From Nemania diffusa (lineage: Eukaryota; Ascomycota; Sordariomycetes; Xylariales; Xylariaceae), in the NCBI GenBank assembly GCA_038501195.1, contig JBBPUQ010000003.1, positions 1,070,501 to 1,134,500 of the forward strand: DNA of 64,000 bases. Reading direction: 5' to 3'. Both the position numbers and the translations under genes were made by a program. How positions within the stretch are numbered: position 1 is the first letter of the stretch; the number at the start of each line of letters is the position of its first letter. The notes beneath the pieces were generated by a model. That model did no database searches, was not told the DNA's origin, and saw only the letters and a program-made list of their open reading frames with translations. Positions 12,614 to 23,545 of this stretch are shown in pieces.

Positions 12614-13883
12614 CTAGTAGACAGGCTTGTTCAGCCACCCTCCTAAACCAAGCCTTAGCATTTTGTCAAGCTCGGTCGATCCATCTGCATGTATGCCCTC
12701 CTCATCCATGTCTCGAAGCAATTTGTCGATATATTCTCCTGCAGCAGAAAAGTGAAGAATGTGTGCAATAGCGCGATGAACTGCAAGAAGGCGAGGCGAA
12801 GGTGGGTCGATTGACTTGTCGTCAGTAATATAAAGCGTTCGTATGATGGGGAAGGTTATTTCTGATACTAGGTAAGGGAGGTAGAAAGACCCGATTCGGT
12901 AAGTATGCAGTGGTTGATCTGGGATAGGTTCGAAGAAGACTTGAAAGTCACCAAAGAGCGTGTGGAGGAAAGCGGTAAGCGTAACAGCATTTCCCGGGCG
13001 GTCGATATCGGTCCCGTCGATTAAGTGTACAACACCGGTATCAAACATGTTGAGGATCGCGAGAGCCGCTTGCTTAGAGGGATTCTGTCGTACGTTAGCT
13101 ATCCGCCATGCCCTAGCTGCTGGGAACATGTACCAACTCGCGGCCTGCATCTGCTTTCATCAGGGAACGTGGAAGTATGTGGGCTATTTCAAGACGGTCA
13201 GTAGGAGCCCGAAGCGGGGCTCCGTCATCATCCCGGGCGTTGTCGCCATTCTGTCGCGTGCGATTTCTCGCCTCTATGTAGTCAAACCTGCGGGTGATGA
13301 CACAGCGATGACGGTCGCGGACAAGACAGGCCCCCCGAAGCCGAGACAACCTGTCTGGGGTCTCAACAAAGCCTTGCGCACCTCCCTGAGATTGCTCGAC
13401 AGCTGAGTAATATGTAGGTGAGGGTTGCGGTGTCCTTTTTGTAGAAGCCCCAACTAAAATAAAATATCAGTAACACTAGCATAAGGGAGCAAACAAGCGG
13501 TGGCAATTACTAGGCAGAAAGAAATTATCAAAGAGATAGCTAGCAAACCTAAAGAGTAGAGGGCGGAGGTTATCGAGGTTGTCGAGATCGTCGTCGTTGT
13601 CCTGCCCAGCTAACGAGAGTGCCATGGCCCGAAAGAAGGCCCGCAGAAAACTATCTCGAGACTCGTCAGAAAGTGCATATTCGTAAGTACAGCGGACAAG
13701 TCGAGGTGGCTCGTATTGTGGCGGGACGCTGTCGATAGCACCGCCAGCTCCGAAATGCTCGACAATGCGATAGAATCTACGTCTCGCGTCGTTTCGCTGG
13801 TTGATCCCCAAAGGCGCTTCAGCTGAGAAATCGATGACGCCCTCAAGAGAGGATTGATGGCGGTGGGGCGACGGCATCGACAT
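12614..13883 (-). CDS. Fungal HNH_2-type nuclease-domain protein, three exons
   Basis: Exons 13883-13511, 13453-13134 and 13084-12614 join in phase to give 387 residues. Intron 1 is 57 nt and intron 2 is 49 nt; intron 2 has a GCTAAC branch site and starts GTACAT. The N-terminal third is helical (DARRRFYRIVEHF). The HNH core lies near residues 166-220: CLVRDRHRCVITRRFD, then LEIAHILPRS with the core histidine near 216. A conserved C-terminal part (ILNMFDTGVVHLIDGTDIDR) follows, as in the large family of fungal HNH proteins of unknown biological target (family knowledge). Only the spliced model gives a continuous product; unspliced frames end prematurely. The gene appears intact, with its stop against the right end of an inverted-repeat element. 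Nuclease activity is inferred from the fold. Confidence 0.85.
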
Positions 13884-14752
13884 GGTTCGGATCCGTCGAC
13901 GTCCAAATGATGAGAAATCAGAAGAAGCAACTTGTTTGGCGGGGCCCCAGCAGCGCTAAAATGTTTCATGTTACCTAGATATAATGACGGGATGTGCTAC
14001 GGGGTGTGCTTATATAAGCAACGGCTCAAGATATAACAAATGTAGCACATTGTTTCTAACAAGTCAACCCTTGAATAAAGATATATGATTCAGGTTTTCT
14101 TGTGTCGATAATTCAAAAGGCTAGGAGTGTTCAACCAAACTATAGCTTCTCATTTAATTTTGATCACGGATGTCACCCCTCTGCGCTGTCATACAACATT
14201 GGCCCTATTTGTGAGAAATTAATTCGGAGGCTGACGAGACCGCGGAAAGAGGTTGGGAGTTTCTTATGTTCCATAAGATCTACACTATATGGGACCCCAA
14301 ATAGGACCTATTCGCCAGGCGAGAACTGTAACATCAAGCTATCAAATGCACAGGCTACGTACGGGTCATACTCCTCGCAGCAGACACCCTCCCATGATAA
14401 CGCAACATAGCGAGGGCTACATCATATTCCCTATAAGTCCTTAAACTCGTCTTGATCAAGCATTCATTCAAGGCTCTTGCCCCACCATTTTGCTTCACCC
14501 CCTTTATAATCTTTCATCCCCCCCTTTTCGGCGGGGTATAAGCAGCTTGTTGCGATACTGTACATTTCATCAGCTACCTAACAAGAGAATTGCTGTATGC
14601 CCGGACGTACCACACTGTCTCGCAAATGAAAATAAAAACGGCCACTCTATCGCGACCTCAGGGATGGACTGTTGTATTAGGCGCAATTAATGCAACCAGC
14701 TTCGCACTATAGTAATGTCCCTGCTATGCTTAGGTTTAGTGTTAGGGGGTTA
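13884..14752. other. Gene-poor stretch upstream of the HNH gene
   Basis: Contains the presumed HNH promoter reading leftwards. Open stretches at 14102-14410 and 14490-14690 show no family resemblance, no signal sequence and no good splice sites, so I do not call them genes. Confidence 0.35.
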
Positions 14753-14940
14753 TGTTACAAAGTGAATAAAATACCTGTAGCAGTTGAGAGAAGGGTGCAG
14801 GGGGGTGTAGTAAAGAGCTCAATAGATAGCTTCATTGATTCCTGGCCATCCAGGCACCTAAGGGGACCAGAGGTCCTATTATATTGCCAAAGTAGTAGAT
14901 ATAGCCGCCTTGTAGTGTCTGGTTACTTTATCTCCTGACA
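14753..14940 (-). mobile_element. Solo-LTR-like repeat, copy B
   Basis: On the minus strand it begins TGTCAGGAGATAAAGTAACC and ends TAACA, so it has TG..CA termini. It aligns along its length with 19314-19488 on the plus strand, including the phrases CCTCTGGTCCC and GATGGCCAGGAATCA. Length is about 188 bp. No clear target-site duplication is visible and no internal retroelement sequence lies beside it, so a solo LTR is the best reading. Confidence 0.6.
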
Positions 14941-15053
14941 GTTAGATAAGAACAAGCCAAGCTCCCCTCCATGCTTCTGGCCCAGTCTAGGAACGACAAG
15001 AAAGGACCATTATTTGTGCGGCTGCCTTAGTACCATTACCGTGGAATCCATGC

Positions 15054-16121
15054 TTATAGGTCCCCTTGTATGTGCTCTGAAGTAACTTCCCGACAGATCT
15101 CTAGGATACTGTCAATCTCTCCAGGCGGAGTCCGGCCTAAGCCGCATTCTGTAGCCACGCCAAAGGGGAAGGGAATACTAGTCTGCGCAGCCTCAATGCG
15201 TTTATTTGTCCCCGCTTCGTCATTAGCATGCACTACGCCAAGGTATAAGTAAGGCCGCTTCGAGCCTGTCCCATCAAGTTTGAGATCCTTCAGAGGTGAG
15301 AAGTAATCGGGGTCCGTTCGCCCTTTTGGCACAGGCAAGTGAATCCATTCAGTTCGCGAGCTGATGGTCTCGTGGGCCAGTAGAGCGTTGGCGAGCTCTA
15401 CCAAGAGCGACGTATCCTGCGGTTCAATGAAATGCTTGTGATGTAGATCTCCATAGCAGAGATGGAAGGCAAGTTTTACGTCTTTAGGAATCCGCTCAGA
15501 TAGTCGTACAACACGGTCCACAAGACCTTGAAGTAGGCCACCTGGTGATGAAAAATAGGCTTGATGCCGCCTGTCAAGAGGCCGTCCTCGATCGAATTCA
15601 AGTGCCATCATCTCAAAGCATAAGTCCCATTGAATTACCACATCATTATGTGGAATACCTGTAACGATGCTATCGATGGTATCCGCAAAACGTTGCTCAT
15701 ATAGCGGCTCAATCGCAACCGCTAGCTCCGGTTTTATATGGCCTGCCAGAACGTTATACGGCGAAGGCAGGCAGATCTGAAAACGAACATGCGACGGGAT
15801 GACATTTTTTTGACGCAGTTGTTTGAACTCATTGTAAGATGATAACGCAGCGTCGTCGTAGGCCGTAGGTTTAATGTCGGCAAGCGTAAAAGTCGGCAGT
15901 CCAAGCCCAGACTCCGGCAACGGGGTTCCTCCTAATTCATTCCGTCGGGCTACGCGAGGGAAGCGCTCTAGTTGCCATCCAATGTAATTTCGTCGCTCGC
16001 CGGTCTCGCCATCAGGTACGGCTTGCAAACGGCTAGGAAGCGCGGCAGTCAAGTGAACAAAGACGTCATGTGGCGAGGCACCAGGAACGCTGCCAACCAT
16101 GAGGACTCCAGTAGGCTTCAT
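15054..16121 (-). CDS. Cobalamin-independent methionine synthase-like (MetE/UROD fold) protein
   Basis: Uninterrupted 355-residue protein matching the size of stand-alone MetE C-terminal barrel proteins rather than the roughly 750-residue two-barrel MetE. It opens with a typical strand and loop (GVLMVGSVPGASPHDVF, then PDGETGERRNYIGWQ). The zinc-ligand pattern is kept: His220-x-Cys222 in LAFHLCYGD and Cys326 in ATECGLGR. IQWDLCFEMMALEF (163-176) occupies the position of the substrate-side strand. The family transfers methyl groups to thiols using zinc, but methionine synthesis cannot be assumed for a single-barrel fungal member; a catabolic or specialised methyltransferase is equally possible. 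The start ATG sits at the conserved first strand. Neighbours are repeats, so context does not suggest a pathway. Confidence 0.8.
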   Translation of the reverse strand: MKPTGVLMVGSVPGASPHDVFVHLTAALPSRLQAVPDGETGERRNYIGWQLERFPRVARRNELGGTPLPESGLGLPTFTLADIKPTAYDDAALSSYNEFKQLRQKNVIPSHVRFQICLPSPYNVLAGHIKPELAVAIEPLYEQRFADTIDSIVTGIPHNDVVIQWDLCFEMMALEFDRGRPLDRRHQAYFSSPGGLLQGLVDRVVRLSERIPKDVKLAFHLCYGDLHHKHFIEPQDTSLLVELANALLAHETISSRTEWIHLPVPKGRTDPDYFSPLKDLKLDGTGSKRPYLYLGVVHANDEAGTNKRIEAAQTSIPFPFGVATECGLGRTPPGEIDSILEICREVTSEHIQGDL

Positions 16122-18512
16122 CTTGGCTTGAAAGTGAATGTAGTGTGTCTGATATGAAGGAAGGTTTTGTTACTTTACACGCTACCTAGTCTAGTGACAG
16201 TGGTAGTAACTTGTGCTCCGTAAAGATTTAAAGCCTCAGGTACTTCACACGCTACTTATTGTACACGTTTCAATCTTCCTGTCACATCGCCACACCTGCC
16301 AAGGAATTTAGAATGACTGTTGGTTGGCTACATGCATAGTTACGTCTCCAACAGTCTAAGGCCCAATCCACAAAGAGAACCAACAGTCCAGAAAGCACCA
16401 AGATTGTATAGACTTAAGTGGTATATTGAGACAGTGTGAGCGACACGGTTACAGGGGGAACATGGTGATTAACCTAGACCTAGTGCGTCTTTTACTTTTA
16501 TTTATTTAGCTAGTCGAAATGCGTAGATTCTATTAGTATAGAATAAAGCACAAGTGGTAGCCCTTCGGGATAGACTATACTAAAAATATACGATTGCTTT
16601 ACCAGAATACTTATTTATATCCCTTTAAATCTCTAAAAGTGACTCAGATAGCCGTGACCAGTCCTCTAGAGTGCGATGTGTGTGTTTAGCACGCTTCGTT
16701 TCAATATCTCATACGCACGAAACCCCATTACTCCAATTATAAGTCACGGAGCGGAAAAGGTACTTAATGGGGTAGCCTAGAAACCTCTAGTTATAAATAA
16801 TGGCCGGAATAGACGCTTGTTCCAAGCCCTAGATCATTAGCCCTTATTATCATACCTCCCTTAACGCTACGTTATTACGTGCCACCCATCTTTAGTAGCA
16901 GTAGAAGTAATAAGCGCTTCACTTTTTTTTTTCTTCCGGAGCTTTCCCCCAGAGCCGTTATCCTTGTAAAGTCCGCTAACCTTTTAACCCCTCATAGACT
17001 TTCGTACAATTCTTACCAAAATATGCACTTTTTAACAAGCCGCTACATCTCTTGATGCCTGAGACGATCCCTGCGACGGTCTTAAAGCAACAGAAATTCT
17101 CGAACCTTTTCGAATCCGATACATAATCTAGCCTTGACCAGTATACTCTCTACTATCACTCAAGTAACCTACGCTTTAATAGATATCCTTGATTAGTCAG
17201 GCTATTTGGTAATACGTTCATACTGTGGCCGTGCAGGAAAACCGTCACTCGGAGGCAGGGGGAGTGTATTGATTAGGATAACTGTGCTAAAACTTTCTAT
17301 TTATTCCTGATAGGTCCCTCTCCGGATTGCCCGAGTTTGCTAAGCAGCCAAGTTCTCTACATGCAGTACAGTGCTGTTGTCGGGCGATAAATTCGCAGCT
17401 TGGTCGCTATAGGGCCCCAGGGGTACTTGTATCAAACATCATCATTATATAAGGAGTAGAGCCCCCCCCTATTCCTTGAGGAGGACTCATGAATTAACAG
17501 GATTGAGCCCTGATCCTATACTGCTACCTAGCTTCTACCTAACTGATTGTATCTACGCGATCTAGCTTCACGCTAGACCCTCTCCTCTGACAGCCGTATT
17601 CCGTATCCATACGCTAGTTATATTGTTATACGAACCCTCTATTAGAGAATTCTAATCTTCTGCTAAGCTGCTCCTAACGACAATGAAAAATTTCTTGCAC
17701 TCAAACATCCGGTTTCACGTAATCTAACATACGGAATACTCGGCGGCTTCAGGCTAGGAGACGGGAGCGGACGTGGCGGGGCTTCTTCAGATGCGCTTCG
17801 GAGGCCGCGAACATATTGTGCTGCAACATCTTGGCACGCTAACAAAATCGAGCCGCTAGCTCGAGCGTTGCCTCCATGATAACTTGGAGTAGACGAGTTA
17901 TCGGATCAAATTAGCTCTAGAACAATATGTCTTAGCTTCTTATTGCATTGAAGTCCAAGCTGCATTCGTATAAATTCTCCCGTCCCCGCTCCTTCTTTTC
18001 CGAGCTTGCGAACTTGCGAGCCTGAATCTATGGAGTGAGTCAAGTCCCCCACTTTGACCAGTCTAGACTACTCCATATCCTTTTTGGGAGCCTTGGCGAT
18101 ACAGAGGGTAGGTAGTGGCCGCGGTGGTGATACTTGCGAACTTGCGAACTTGCGAGATTAGTCAAGGCGATAGGGAAGAGACGAGGCGGCGAATTTGCGC
18201 AATGTAGAAAGGTTTAGAGTCGCAGTTGTTATTGAGTTCTTAGCAATCAAGCAGGGTCTACTATAGTACGATCGTGGCTCTCTCGCCATTACTGTTCCAA
18301 TCATGAGTAAGAGAGGCCGTAGGCGGGATAGGAACCAAGTTAACTTCTCGTCAGGCATCTTAATGAGAACAAACATACTGAGCGGCAGGCATCGCATAAA
18401 GTAATATAAAGTCCGGGTCTTCCCTTTGACGAACGAGCTCAGAGCTCATACCAACATTATCGTGACTATCCAGCTGAGACCCTTTCCCCCAAGTCTCCTT
18501 CCAGACACCGAA
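16122..18512. other. Long gene-poor stretch
   Basis: No gene is supported on either strand; open stretches are under 80 codons and lack splice-site support. The sequence is moderately AT-rich around 16500-17200. A short phrase (acttgcga) repeats at about 18004-18021 and again three times at about 18131-18156. The last 100 bases should contain the promoter of the secreted-protein gene. Confidence 0.35.
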
Positions 18513-19258
18513 ATGATGCGCACCTTTGCCGCCGTAGCCACCGCTGCCCTCCTTGCTTCTACGGCTCACGCCGTTAGCAAGATACCGCAACAGTATATCG
18601 ATATTACAGTAGCGCCCGGAAATGATTTAGCGGGGTACCTGCTAATCGCATCCCCGGATTTTCCGGAGTTGGTGCCCGCCAATCGGACCGGTGGCCAACC
18701 AGCCGACTGGTATCTTAATTATGCTGCCGTATACATTGGCGTCGAATATTATTGGATCACCATTGGTATGTGATTCCCCACTGTCATATTACACCTCGGA
18801 CGGCCGAGCGGCGTGGGACTAACATGGCGTCTCCTTCTGCCCAGGGGTGAACGGCATCAACGCGGGATTGACTCTTAGCGACAAGAACACTCCGGGACCT
18901 TTGCAATATATGCCGGCCAGCTATGCCTTGGTCGACAACGCGCTCGATTACTGGCAACCCTATGAAGCAGGGTTTCCCGGGAAAGACAGTGCCTTCGATT
19001 ATACATGTAAGCTATTTTCTTTCTAGTAACCAGCCCATCGACTGATTCCTTCGGTTGCTGTGTTATCATGCGTATTCTTACTAAATTATTTCCTTAGCAA
19101 CATTGCAAAGCGGCGCAGGGCTATCCACGTTTGGTTGTAAAAACTCGGCCGGCCGTTACCAGCTCAGCGCGTACCCGTCGGGACAGGGGCCTGCGAACTG
19201 TGTTCAGGTTGGGTTCAAGTGGAGCACGGCCCCCTTCTGTTCCTGCCCAAGGCCCTAG
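18513..19258 (+). CDS. Small secreted protein, candidate effector (three exons)
   Basis: Exons 18513-18765, 18845-19006 and 19098-19258 join in phase to encode 191 residues. Introns are 79 nt (gtatgt..cccag with a GACTAAC branch site) and 91 nt (gtaagc..ccttag). The N-terminus MMRTFAAVATAALLASTAHA is a clear signal peptide with a likely cleavage after AHA. The mature part has no membrane segment; four cysteines cluster in the last third (FGCKN, ANCVQ, FCSCP), enough for two disulfides. An N-glycosylation site occurs at ANRT. I do not recognise a family, so the role is unknown; size, export signal and disulfides fit an apoplastic effector or cell-wall protein. The start was chosen because an upstream in-frame ATG at 18426 would bury the signal peptide. 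A solo-LTR-like repeat begins 55 bp downstream. Confidence 0.75.
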
Positions 19259-19313
19259 TTGTATGAGGGTTAGGTAGGGTTTGCATGTATCTTGGACAGA
19301 AAGCGTTCAAATC

Positions 19314-19488
19314 TGTCAGGAGAGAAAGTAACCGGATCCTATAGGATGGCTATGTCTATGGTTTTGGCTGTATATATAGGGCCTCTGGTCCCGGTGGGGA
19401 CCTAGATGGCCAGGAATCACTTTGAGCACTATGCTGCACCCCTACACCCTTCTTCCGACCTGATATTGGTCTTTTATTCATTCTAACA
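19314..19488 (+). mobile_element. Solo-LTR-like repeat, copy A
   Basis: Begins TGTCAGGAGAGAAAGTAACC and ends CTAACA. It matches copy B at 14753-14940 in opposite orientation with scattered substitutions. It lies 55 bp after the secreted-protein stop and 120 bp from the VOC gene's stop, so it occupies a convergent intergenic space. Target-site duplication is not evident. Confidence 0.6.
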
Positions 19489-19607
19489 TCTGCTCGTCCA
19501 TGCGGCACCCTGCAGTTGCTTTTTATGTTCACAGTTGAGTTTAGAACTAGGTGAAATCTTCTAGCCGGTTATTATCTCCATCTTAATGCTTCCCTTCTAG
19601 CGTCGTA

Positions 19608-20155
19608 TCAATTCGGTGTCTTAAGCCAGTAGTCATCTAAAATCATTTAGTATCTTTAAACCCAAAAAAGGTAGGACCCAGCAGAATGTAAAGCGGGAAA
19701 GAATACCAACCCTTATCTGGCTCGCACCACTCATGTTCCTCCTCCGTCGTATACAGCCTCACGATCCTCGCATCCGGGTCCTCGAAGCACAAAACCCAGC
19801 CCTTGACGCCCATCAGGATCCTCGAGTGTTTGACCCCGCGACTAGCAAGCCATGCCACCCACGCCGTGAGATCACCGCGCGTCGGCACGCCCCACGTGAT
19901 GGGGTCGAATCCCTTCTGCGCAGCGGCCTGTTGCGCGCTCTCCCGGACTTCGACGAGTAGGCCGGCGCCGTTGGAGAATATGGCGCCGTACAACTTCCCG
20001 GACGCTGTGTAGTGGTTTAAGGATGGGATTGCCTGGAATGGGAGGATATTCGTGTAGAAGTCGTATGTCTTCGCCAAGTCGGTTGCGGGAAGCTTGAGAT
20101 GGTGTATTGTTAGGGGCCTTGCAGGTTTCTTGGGTGTTTGAGGTTGGGAAGCCAT
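19608..20155 (-). CDS. VOC / glyoxalase-fold protein (two exons)
   Basis: Exon 1 20155-19711 and exon 2 19636-19608 give 157 residues. The 74-nt intron (gttggt..gattttag, with an ACTAAA branch) restores the family-like C-terminus ending DDYWLKTPN; reading through would instead add an unrelated tail to 19643. The first half has the typical opening strand TIHHLKLPATDLAKTYDFYT with His18/His19, and an acidic strand LLVEV. The second half carries GWVLCFEDPDARIVRLYTTEE, which matches the second metal-side strand of VOC proteins. The family includes glyoxalase I, extradiol dioxygenases and resistance proteins; the substrate here cannot be deduced. The start ATG lies about 16 residues before the first strand, normal for the family. 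Confidence 0.8.
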
Positions 20156-20599
20156 AATTGGGTGTGTTTGGCTAGTTCAAAACGTTTTGCGAGATTCAGA
20201 GTATAGGTCGGATTATATCTGCAAATTTGTATCTATAAGAGGTACTAGAGGTATTTGAAGTCTTTGGGTTTCGCTGAATACATGGACGTCGCGTCTCGGA
20301 TAGCAGTACCCGGTAGCTCGCGCTTCGGGGGCTGAGGAAATACCGATATCTAACCCAAAGCGTCCCGACTTACAAGGTAAGACTGATACTTAGACGACAG
20401 AGGCGACCAGTGGGTGTTTGTGTTTTGGCCATTTACTTAGTACCTTTAAGAGTCAGAAAGTTAATTAAACAATTACATCAACTGCCCGAGGGCGGAAGAG
20501 TACTGTAGGCTTTTGTGCGCGGGCGATCTGCACTTAATAAGTGTCCAGCACCTCCCTGGTTTAAAAAATGAACCTCGGATCACGACCGCAACGACGGTC

Positions 20600-21091
20600 G
20601 TGCCAAGCCATCCGCCTCCTTGTTGAATTCGCGCGGAACGTGACACCAAACAACATGAACACTCACCGTCGACAACCACTTCGACCTCTTGTGTCAGCTG
20701 TGCAAAGCCATCACTGTTACACGGGCATGACGGGCACGACGGGCAGGCCTGATCCTCTGGCGCACCTGTCGCAAAGCCTCTATTGTCGCAGCGATCTCTG
20801 CCGCTTAATCTGTTAGAATGCCGCCGCGCAGCAGTCCAGGCGTCGCGAAACGTTGTATACGGACTGTAGGCCAAAATAGGCGCCAATTAAAGCGTTCATT
20901 GCGAACAGTGTGCCGTTGGAAAGACACGGACCGTCGGTAAAGACAACAAAAGAGTGGTTGAGGCCGGCCCAGATGTGCTCATGGTGTGGCTCATGGCTTT
21001 GGACTACCTGGTCTCCCGCGGGGTGTAAATTAAGGAGAGCGGCGTCTTTCGGAGCGGGACGAGCTGTGTCGACCGCTCCGTATTCTTTCAA
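20600..21091 (-). pseudogene. RNase H-like gene, broken
   Basis: The first segment (21091-20813) contains FVVFTDGPCLSNGT followed by YFGLQSVYNVSRRL, the opening beta hairpin and catalytic-Asp strand of the RNase H fold. The match continues in another frame with AAEIAATIEALRQVR, the conserved alpha-A helix with its catalytic glutamate. The break consists of a frameshift near 20830, an in-frame TAA at 20805-20807 just before that helix, and at least one more stop further on. The TAA could come from CAA by C-to-T change, as in RIP. Fungal RNase H-like genes are common as multicopy accessory genes (family knowledge). Confidence 0.6.
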
Positions 21092-22888
21092 GGCCGTTCT
21101 TCAGGTGGGTCTGCAGCGCCGAGGCCAAAACGGAGCAACGGGTGGCTAGTGGCCGGTGTGGCGGGGAGGACCGATGTTTTAGTCAGCCCCTTTTTCATCC
21201 ATATCCAACTGATTGATGCAGACCGCGTCAATCCAAATAGACCTTGAATGAGACGAATAAGGTAATGCATGCAGAATCTCTTATAGATTTCTAATCAAGA
21301 AAAATGCACAGCCGTCAATCCATCTCGGCTCGGAGACTTGATATTCACCCTAGGCATATGAGAAGCGCTTCGTCGATGTCGTCGGCATCCAAATCACGTA
21401 ACGCACCTCGAATTGGTAATTAAATATGACTATTGCCGGGGTCATGATTAATCCGAGGAAGTCGAATCTTCGTGCTATGATATTTTGGATAAAGAGACAA
21501 GATCTTCGGCGTATGTGATGGCCTGTTAACCTTGATCCGGTGGATCCCTTGAGAGGATAGGAAGTATTTTGACTGCGTGCAGGTGCTGCAGAAGTTCGGC
21601 GTGGGACTCAACTATGAACCTCGTTAATACCTAATAGATGGTTATAGCTATATGAAATATATTGAGCATGTTCACGTAGGTAGTACCTAGGTATTTTTGT
21701 CACGGAAAAGTGGATTCCGAGGCCCCGGGGTCCAGGGAGCGTTCCGATTGGTTAGATCAATGAGAGAAAGCTTACAAAATACTATAAATCAGTGCGCGCG
21801 CACTTCATGCGCTCTATTTAGATTCTCTTCCTTAGATTTATCAATAGATTGATTTATTTCCTAAGAGTACGACTCCACATAAAAGTGAAGATTTTAGTAT
21901 ACCTTCTAGTGGTTGTAAGGGCTCGGGGATTGAATCACTGAAAGTCTTATTAGGCTTATGGAACCGGAGAACAGCGGGGTTCCCCTGCCAGGTTTACACT
22001 ATCTACAGGACACCCACCCAAAATCCAACGAAGCTCTCGCGCTATTACAAAAACACTCCGTCAGCTGTTTTTATTTATTACTTTGAATAGTTATCTTATT
22101 TTTTTTTTTCCTTTTAATGTCATATATAAATTTGACTGGAAACGCTGATCTTCCTTTCTATTATCTTTTTACTTTCATTCATTTGTCTGGTATCCCGCTA
22201 AGTTCCTGATTAATGGAGCTATAAGCGAAAACCAAGAGCGCTGTTAGGAATCGAACCCAACTCACTATTGAACTCAAACTTTAGGCAGCCCAATGTTTCC
22301 TTCGCCATATATCATCAATCTCCTAGTTAAATCGCTTGTCCCTGTCTATAAGCGTAATTATATAGCTAGCTACCCAGGCAGTGTTAGGTCGCATATGCGA
22401 CCGCATTAATAGAGGGTTGCTACGTCGCTTTATAAACTACCTCGGCCGATTCTGCCAACATGTGCTATCTAGACACTGACTGCGATTTATGCCTTCTCTG
22501 CCGAGGGAATTTCTTAACTTACTTCGACCTAATAGAGTAAAAAGAAGCCTGAATGTGATGGGCATCAATGGTATTTCGGTTAGTAATATGTCGGCTGGGG
22601 TACATGTCGACTAATTACCAGCGCAAGGGTCAAATAATCCTAGTTTCGGCCATGTAATATAGGCAATCAATCACCTGTCGAATACTGCAGGACATTATGC
22701 TTCTCCGAAAAAGTTAGGCAGCAAATAGAACCTAATCTCATAGTCTCTATACCAGCGCCTATACTAGAAGTTGATCGCTCTGTGTGTTGAGATGATTATA
22801 TTAGATTGATCTTACGCCATGATTCCACGTCGGTGCCGCCCCTGGCACAATGCAGTGCATTCTACAAGGGAGCTGAAATCAGAAATAC
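21092..22888. other. Gene-poor stretch
   Basis: No gene is supported. Small open stretches (21088-21270 and 21420-21611, minus) lack features. A tRNA-like B-box phrase GGGTTCGATTCC occurs on the minus strand at about 22248-22259 but cannot be folded into a tRNA. A CTAGGTA-type motif lies at 21680-21696. Confidence 0.35.
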
Positions 22889-23329
22889 ATGGCAAATAAC
22901 GCGAACCCCGCTCAATACATCTTCTCATACTCCGTTCCTCTCATCTTGCTGTTCTCAACAATCGTCCTAACATCACTCATATCTACTCACCGCGCGAGTA
23001 TCCCTATCTCTAAAGCCGTGGACGATAAGATCAGAATGGCGAATACTGTAGAAATCAGACCAGTGCCGGCAGGGGCCGATGCTGAAGTTGCGAACCTCGC
23101 GACCTGGCTAAACAGCGGCGAGGCAGACTTCCAGACCGTTGACCGGATTCGGATTTGCAAGAACACAGACGGATTATCTAGCGCAACGTCGGAACTTTCT
23201 GCGCTTTTCATGGACGATATTAAGGCATGTTTAATTCTATGGCGTAATTATTCTAACAATCCATTTGATAGTAAAACGAAGTATATAACACACACTACGC
23301 ACTCTAAAGGACTGACTATAGTTATATAA
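22889..23329 (+). CDS. Membrane-anchored hypothetical protein, 3' end lost to an AT-rich element
   Basis: The open frame encodes 146 residues, but only about the first 112 look like protein. The N-terminus has one hydrophobic segment (about residues 10-31, YIFSYSVPLILLFSTIVLTS), a signal anchor or uncleaved signal. A soluble region follows (EVANLATWLNSGEADFQTVDR, then SELSALFMDDIK). After DDIK at 23224 the sequence is GCATGT, a possible GC-type donor. The last 64 bases of the frame lie inside the direct repeat that begins at 23266. I do not recognise the family. A plausible last exon in the same phase lies at 36791-37027, suggesting the retroelement-like block split this gene through an intron; this is inference. 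Confidence 0.45.
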   Translation: MANNANPAQYIFSYSVPLILLFSTIVLTSLISTHRASIPISKAVDDKIRMANTVEIRPVPAGADAEVANLATWLNSGEADFQTVDRIRICKNTDGLSSATSELSALFMDDIKACLILWRNYSNNPFDSKTKYITHTTHSKGLTIVI

Positions 23330-23545
23330 ATTATTTTTAGAGATTTGAAGCTTAAAAAAATAATAAATAAATAACACAAATATATATTCGGGTGTAGCGG
23401 ACTTTTAAAAAAAGCTGCGTAAAAAACGTTTCAATTATTTTTAACTAGTATAAGCTAATTATTTTAAATAAAAAAAAAAAAAAACTAAGTTTTAATAACT
23501 TAATTAATTTAACTTTTATATAGTTAAACTATTTATATTGTTTTA
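23266..23545 (+). repeat. LTR-like direct repeat, left copy
   Basis: Starts TGATAGTAAAACGAAG and aligns base for base, without gaps, to 36431-36710 at a fixed offset of 13,165. Differences are almost all C/T or G/A. The outer 70 bases are of ordinary composition and the inner part is AT-decayed. TG is visible at the start here, and CA at the end of the right copy. Just upstream the bases are ccatt; no matching duplication follows the right copy. Confidence 0.75.

Noticed and set aside
22231..22310. tRNA-like segment with perfect B-box GGGTTCGATTCC on the minus strand
   Set aside because: The T arm can pair, but the acceptor stem has no 5' partner and the anticodon arm does not fold; at most a tRNA-derived relic. 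A weaker look-alike at 36675-36750 also fails to fold.
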